Below are positions 60,574 through 64,000 of a stretch of 64,000 nt of DNA, piece after piece; the stretch's first letter is position 1, and the number at the start of each line of letters is the position of its first letter. Location of the stretch: contig NZ_CAIJDE010000062.1 in assembly GCF_903819335.1 (NCBI RefSeq), forward strand, positions 212,430 through 276,429, written 5' to 3'. Made by a program: the position numbers and the translations under genes. This DNA is from Flavobacterium panici. Its GTDB lineage: Bacteria; Bacteroidota; Bacteroidia; Flavobacteriales; Flavobacteriaceae. The notes beneath the pieces are model-generated. The model worked only from the letters and a program-made list of their open reading frames with translations. It was not told the DNA's origin and searched no databases.

Positions 60574-61994
60574 CTACAGCAAAAAATCTAATTCATTATT
60601 GAATAATCTTGAAAAGCTTTCTTTGTCCGTTATATGTTCTATTATTTTCATAGCATACTCAGCTTTTAATCTTCCTTTTTCTACTCCATTAACTTTTTCA
60701 ATTTCACTTTTTGCTTCACTTGCAAGTTCAGAGTCAACATTATAATAATAATCTTCTAGAGAATGCAAAGACAATTCGACAAATCTATTTTTAAGTTTAT
60801 TTTTTATTTTTTGTAATCGTTCTTTTGCCTTATCATCCAAATCTGTCGTATTATCGATAATTAGATAATACTTATCGTAATAATAAGGATTGCATTTAAC
60901 TAAAGTGTCTAGTTTTTCCAATTCGTTTATTGTTTCAGACATACCCAATAATTTTGTTGCACCCGAAGCAGAAACAAATTGTATATTTTTAATGATTCTT
61001 TTATTTCGAGCATCATCCAAAATTAATTGCAACGAATATTCTTCTAGAATACAATAATTTTCAGGATATCCCATATCTGTAATTTCTGCTCCCAACATCT
61101 TACTTACGACATATGCACATTTGGAACCATGGTAACTTTCAGCAATATTTGTTGTTTGCCATGTTTGAGTTTTAAAATCTATTACCAATGGCTTTCCGTC
61201 TTTTAAAGGAAAAACATTTTGATGTTCATAATTGGCCGCTGAACTTATTAAAAATGGACTATGCGTTGAAATTAAAAAAAATATTTTTTTTGCAACTTCA
61301 GGATTTAATGTTCTATAAATTTGATCTAAAATTTTAGGAATTTCTTTCTGTAGACTAGGATGTAAATTACTTTCAGGCTCTTCAATAACAAAAAAAGTGA
61401 TTGACTTCTCTACATTTTTAATCCATTTTGTTAAGTTACGTTTTAAGTTATATAAAATTTTAAATCCATCTGCTATCATATTTGGATCTATAGTACCTAA
61501 CTTCGATTCAAAGATTAATTTACCGGTATCTTTACTAAAAGGATCATGATTGTCAATAATTTTTTTAGCAATAAGATTATCATGTCCAACATCTGCTAAA
61601 AAAGAATTAAATTCCTCCAAACTTTCAAGACTATGAACAGCTATGTTAGAATCTAATTTTACTTTCCCCGCTATCCCATTGGCACCTTTACCTTGTTCAT
61701 AAAATATCAAAAGATATATTTTTGGATTTATATTACCAATATTAGAAGTTTTATTAGGATCATTATCGTCCCATATCAATTTCTGCATATGTCCTTCAAA
61801 TGATAGCTCGACAATACTATCAGGACTAAAAAATTTTTTTGAGTTTAAACCATCATTTAAGTATGAAACAGCATTTAAAACACTACTCTTTCCACTTCCA
61901 TTTTCACCAACAAAATAATTGACGAAATCAAAATTATAAATTCTATTTCTTCTTTTACTCTTTTGAAATTACGAATTTTTAAATTTAGACTCAT
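60574..61994 (-). pseudogene. AAA ATPase with TOPRIM-like domain (OLD-type), frameshifted
   Basis: From an ATG at 61994 the frame reads MSLNLKIRNFKRVKEEIE, a typical ATPase N-terminus, then breaks. One base out of phase, near 61941, it continues IYNFDFVNYFVGENGSGKSS (Walker A GENGSGKS). The rest is open to 60574: Walker B FFVIEEPESNLHPSLQ, switch STHSPFLIS, and a C-terminal TOPRIM-like domain (ILEEYSL, VSASGATKL, LIIDNTTD). A single missing A in GAATTT explains the break. The 404-residue frame starting at 61788 has lost Walker A. OLD-like proteins are anti-phage nucleases. A sequencing error is possible. Confidence 0.72.
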
Positions 61995-62078
61995 TTTTTG
62001 TATAAATAAAGATTAATAAAATAAACTGGTTTCTAATATTAAGAAAGGCTTTCAATTTTCAAAAATATACATTCTTCC

Positions 62079-62177
62079 AATACTTATCAGAAAAATTGTA
62101 TTTTTGTTTACCGCTCCCAAAGAACACTTGTAACCTACATTTTAAATTATGTTTTTTACAATTCCGGTTTATTATAC
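62079..62177. repeat. 99-bp direct repeat, copy 1
   Basis: It starts AATACTTATCAGAAAAATTG, includes GTTTACCGCTCCCAAAGAAC and ends CGGTTTATTATAC. The same 99 bases occur at 63902-64000, identical as far as the window reaches. It lies between the divergent ATPase and XRE genes, directly upstream of the XRE promoter. Confidence 0.92.
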
Positions 62178-62185
62178 TTAATTAT

Positions 62186-62193
62186 TATCTTTG
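62186..62193 (+). promoter_or_regulatory. -7 promoter element of the XRE gene
   Basis: TATCTTTG is a perfect -7 match only four bases before the ATG, so the mRNA would be leaderless or nearly so. The region upstream of it is the 99-bp repeat. Confidence 0.6.
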
Positions 62194-62197
62194 AATT

Positions 62198-62614
62198 ATG
62201 AGCACGATATTAAAACCAAAACATATAGGACGAAACATAAGCCGAATTAGGGAGCTTAGAGGAATGAAGCAAGAAGCACTTGCTTTTGCAATTGGTATAT
62301 CTCAACAGTCTGTTTCTAACATTGAAGGAAGTGAAACTGTTGATGAAGAAAAACTAAACGCTATTGCAGAAGTTTTAGGTGTTTCAGCAGAAGCTATTAA
62401 AAGTTATAGTGATGAAATTATATTAAGTGTAATTAACAACACATTTAATAGCCATGACAGTTCAACAATTAATGGAGTCAATGTTCAACCTTCATTCAAT
62501 CCACTTGATAAAGTTGTAGAACTTTACGAAGAAAAGGAAAAACTTTATGAACGATTAATCCAAGCCGAAAAAGATAAAGTTGAATATCTCGAAAAAATAG
62601 TGAAAGGAAAATAG
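62198..62614 (+). CDS. XRE family helix-turn-helix regulator
   Basis: 138 residues. HTH_XRE domain at about 10-66: IGRNISRIRELRGMKQEALAFAIGISQQSVSNIEGSETVDEEKLNAIAEVLGV. The C-terminal half ends in a coiled coil (EKEKLYERLIQAEKDKVEYLEKIV). It is divergent from the AAA/TOPRIM gene and may control it. The gene is bracketed by the 99-bp repeat upstream and the 34-bp terminator repeat downstream. Confidence 0.88.
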   Translation: MSTILKPKHIGRNISRIRELRGMKQEALAFAIGISQQSVSNIEGSETVDEEKLNAIAEVLGVSAEAIKSYSDEIILSVINNTFNSHDSSTINGVNVQPSFNPLDKVVELYEEKEKLYERLIQAEKDKVEYLEKIVKGK

Positions 62615-62630
62615 CCTTTTACAAAACAAA

Positions 62631-62664
62631 AAACTCCTTAAGAAATTAAGGAGTTTTTTTTATG
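62631..62664 (+). terminator. Terminator, also right 34-bp direct repeat
   Basis: Identical to 60430-60463 over 34 bases (stem AACTCCTTAA/TTAAGGAGTT plus T run and ATG). The bases on either side differ, so the repeat has a sharp edge. Confidence 0.85.
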
Positions 62665-62713
62665 TCTATTTTTTTCTCCGCATCTTTTGCATTAATCTAA
62701 TAAACGCAAAGTA

Positions 62714-62819
62714 TTGTCATTTCGACTGAAAGGAGAAATCGCACTCGGGAATCGACAAAGATTGGCGACATACTTTGTAGAATTTCTAGTGCGATTTCTC
62801 CTTTCAGTCGAAATGACAA
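62714..62819. repeat. 110-bp palindromic repeat, copy D
   Basis: The arms GTCATTTCGACTGAAAGGAG and CTCCTTTCAGTCGAAATGAC are exact complements with a third version of the variable arm, and the next bases (AAATCGCAC/GTGCGATTT) also pair. The interior has ATCGACAAAGATTGG. Confidence 0.85.
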
Positions 62820-62862
62820 GATTGTGTAAATTCTAAAAATCAAAAACAAAAAAGCAAATTCA

Positions 62863-62894
62863 TTTGCATATTGTTGTCGCGTATACTATATTTG
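62863..62894 (+). promoter_or_regulatory. Promoter of the VOC gene
   Basis: TTTG (62863-62866), 20 bases, TATATTTG (62887-62894). The spacer and -7 box overlap a palindrome. Confidence 0.8.
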
Positions 62895-62903
62895 CGACAA
62901 CAA
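62871..62903. promoter_or_regulatory. Palindromic operator over the VOC promoter
   Basis: TTGTTGTCGC, 13 bases, GCGACAACAA: 10-bp perfect arms covering the spacer and the end of the -7 box. A protein bound here would block RNA polymerase. The MarR gene at 63.4 kb is the obvious candidate. Confidence 0.75.
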
Positions 62904-62919
62904 TTTAATTTTAGAAAAA

Positions 62920-63279
62920 ATGAGAGAACTTACATTTGCATCACTACAGGTAAAAAATTTAGAAGCATCAAAAGACTTCTACGAAAAGAAATTAGGGTTT
63001 GAAGTTGGAAATACTAATCCGCAGGCTTGTATTTTTAAATACGACGAAGGAAAAGCAAGTTTTGCTATTCGTACTCCGCTTGAACCTTTAGAAGATCGGG
63101 AATTAGGAGTTGGCGTAGCGCTTTGGTTTGCTGTTACCGAAAATGTAGACGAATTAAAAGAGAAATTTATCGAAAACGGAATAACAACAGCGGGACCAAT
63201 TATAGAAACTCCGTTTGGAAGAGCTTTTCATGTAAAAGATCTTGACGGTTATAAACTTACTTTTTTGGAGACAAAATAA
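62920..63279 (+). CDS. VOC/glyoxalase family protein
   Basis: 119 residues, one VOC module: ELTFASLQVKNLEASKDFYEKKLGFEVGNTNPQ at the start, and GPIIETPFGRAFHVKDLDGYKLTFLE at the end, with the paired beta-alpha-beta-beta-beta units of the fold. Members bind a metal and act as dioxygenases, isomerases or antibiotic-binding proteins. A metal-ligand His is seen only in FHVKD, so it may be a resistance-type or binding member. Operator plus downstream MarR gene suggest inducible detoxification. Confidence 0.85.
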   Translation: MRELTFASLQVKNLEASKDFYEKKLGFEVGNTNPQACIFKYDEGKASFAIRTPLEPLEDRELGVGVALWFAVTENVDELKEKFIENGITTAGPIIETPFGRAFHVKDLDGYKLTFLETK

Positions 63280-63416
63280 AAGTAAATATCAGTAATTGTA
63301 GAAACAGATTAAGGAAGAAAAAAATTCCGTTATCCAATCTATTAAAGGTTCTGATGGCTATCTTTGAAATCAACAAACTTGATTTTTAATATTGACACAA
63401 ATGCTTCAACATTATT

Positions 63417-63878
63417 ATGGCTAAGGAAATTAATTTTCATTTTAAAAGTCCAAAAGACAGCCCCGGGTATTTACTTGGGCAGCTAACAATGCTTTGGCAG
63501 CGCAAACTAAAAAAAGTTTTAGATCCGTTAGATTTAACGCAGACTCAATTTGTGCTGCTGGCTGCTTTGGGCTGGCTTTCAAAAAAAAGCGATTCTGTAA
63601 CGCAAATTGATATTGCGAACCAGAGTAATGCTGACAGAATGATGGTTTCAAAAGTATTGCGAACGCTGGAAGAAAAAGGTTTTATTACAAGGCACGAACA
63701 TGAAACTGATACAAGGGCAAAAACCATTCGATTAACGAATACAGGCGAAACAATTTTGCAAAAAGCTCTTATTGAAGTAGAAAATGCCGATCTTGATTTC
63801 TTTTCTTCTTTAGATGAAAATCTTCCGTCGTTTAATTCTAATATGGCGAATCTTATTGATAAAAATAAAACAGAGTAA
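63417..63878 (+). CDS. MarR family transcriptional regulator
   Basis: 153 residues with a winged helix: TQTQFVLLAALGWLSKKSDSVTQIDIANQSNADRMMVSKVLRTLEEKGFITRHEHETDTRAKTIRLTNTGE, where RHEHETDTRAK is the wing. It lies 137 bases after the VOC gene in the same direction. It is the probable ligand-responsive repressor of the operator at 62871-62903. The 99-bp repeat begins 24 bases after its stop. Confidence 0.9.
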   Translation: MAKEINFHFKSPKDSPGYLLGQLTMLWQRKLKKVLDPLDLTQTQFVLLAALGWLSKKSDSVTQIDIANQSNADRMMVSKVLRTLEEKGFITRHEHETDTRAKTIRLTNTGETILQKALIEVENADLDFFSSLDENLPSFNSNMANLIDKNKTE

Positions 63879-63901
63879 AAGTGCTTGGGTTTAAAATTCA
63901 A

Positions 63902-64000
63902 AATACTTATCAGAAAAATTGTATTTTTGTTTACCGCTCCCAAAGAACACTTGTAACCTACATTTTAAATTATGTTTTTTACAATTCCGGTTTATTATAC
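63902..64000. repeat. 99-bp direct repeat, copy 2 (cut by window end)
   Basis: Identical to 62079-62177 from AATACTTATCAG to TTATTATAC at offset 1823. The true right edge is beyond the window. Confidence 0.92.

Noticed and set aside
61935..61945. Programmed -1 frameshift in the AAA/TOPRIM gene
   Set aside because: The junction has no slippery heptamer or obvious downstream structure, so a mutation or sequencing error is more likely.
1..64000. CRISPR array or complete insertion sequence
   Set aside because: No regularly spaced identical repeats of CRISPR type and no transposase reading frame were found on either strand.

Overview
The window is chromosomal DNA from a member of the Bacteroidota, most likely Flavobacterium or a close relative. 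The sequence is AT-rich. Its promoters fit the Bacteroidota pattern (TTTG, about 19-20 bp, TAnnTTTG). It encodes TonB-dependent uptake, an S46 dipeptidyl-peptidase, a type IX secretion (por) C-terminal sorting domain and small OmpX-like barrels. Its intergenic palindromes resemble those common in flavobacteria. No rRNA, insertion sequence, transposase or CRISPR array was seen. One intact tRNA gene (tRNA-Val, TAC) is present.

Layout. 1-8.1 kb: end of an alpha-2-macroglobulin gene, an S46 peptidase, a small outer-membrane barrel, obg, a CNNM/CBS membrane protein, adk and hpt. 8.3-12.4 kb: a PQQ-type sugar dehydrogenase lipoprotein, a TonB-dependent receptor and a small helical protein. 12.6-16.3 kb: purK and purE, separated by a two-gene ATPase plus HNH-nuclease module that resembles Septu (PtuAB) anti-phage systems. 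16.5-20.3 kb: an unknown protein, an M3 oligopeptidase and a SanA-like protein. 20.3-25.9 kb: an unusual minus-strand cluster with two 52-kDa paralogues of unknown function, a DUF1842-like protein and a membrane-anchored monohaem protein; two of its genes carry the same conserved leader sequence. 26.1-30.3 kb: a GbsR/MarR regulator with two matching palindromic operators, three small membrane proteins, a fatty-acid desaturase, a TIGR01777 epimerase and an SRPBCC protein. 30.3-38.8 kb: a large type IX-secreted repeat protein, a DUF1090-like protein, a UbiA-like membrane protein and gcvP. 39-43.4 kb: a KAS III enzyme, a methyltransferase, a glycosyltransferase and an MlaE/MlaF-type lipid transporter. 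43.4-51.8 kb: a long minus-strand run of closely spaced genes (peroxiredoxin, YHS, DoxX, DinB, NRDE, ATP-grasp, LysE, M28 peptidase, SDR, SprT) headed by a Crp/Fnr regulator. 52-59.8 kb: acyl-CoA dehydrogenase, chalcone-isomerase-like protein, glutamate dehydrogenase, TonB, ExbD, ExbB and FolC.

The last 4 kb (59.9-64 kb) is the most accessory-looking part. Intact tRNA-Val is followed by a GIY-YIG nuclease gene whose last codon and stop codon lie inside a second, broken copy of the same tRNA. A 34-bp direct repeat then brackets a segment holding a frameshifted AAA/TOPRIM ATPase gene and an XRE regulator. A 99-bp repeat appears upstream of the XRE gene and again at the very end of the window, after a VOC/MarR gene pair that has its own palindromic operator.

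The best candidates for something new are: (i) the tRNA/GIY-YIG/broken-tRNA arrangement with its neighbouring defence-like cargo; (ii) the ATPase/HNH pair inside the pur locus; (iii) the 20-26 kb cluster with its duplicated leader RNA; and (iv) a family of about 110-bp palindromic repeats whose two arms change together between copies.
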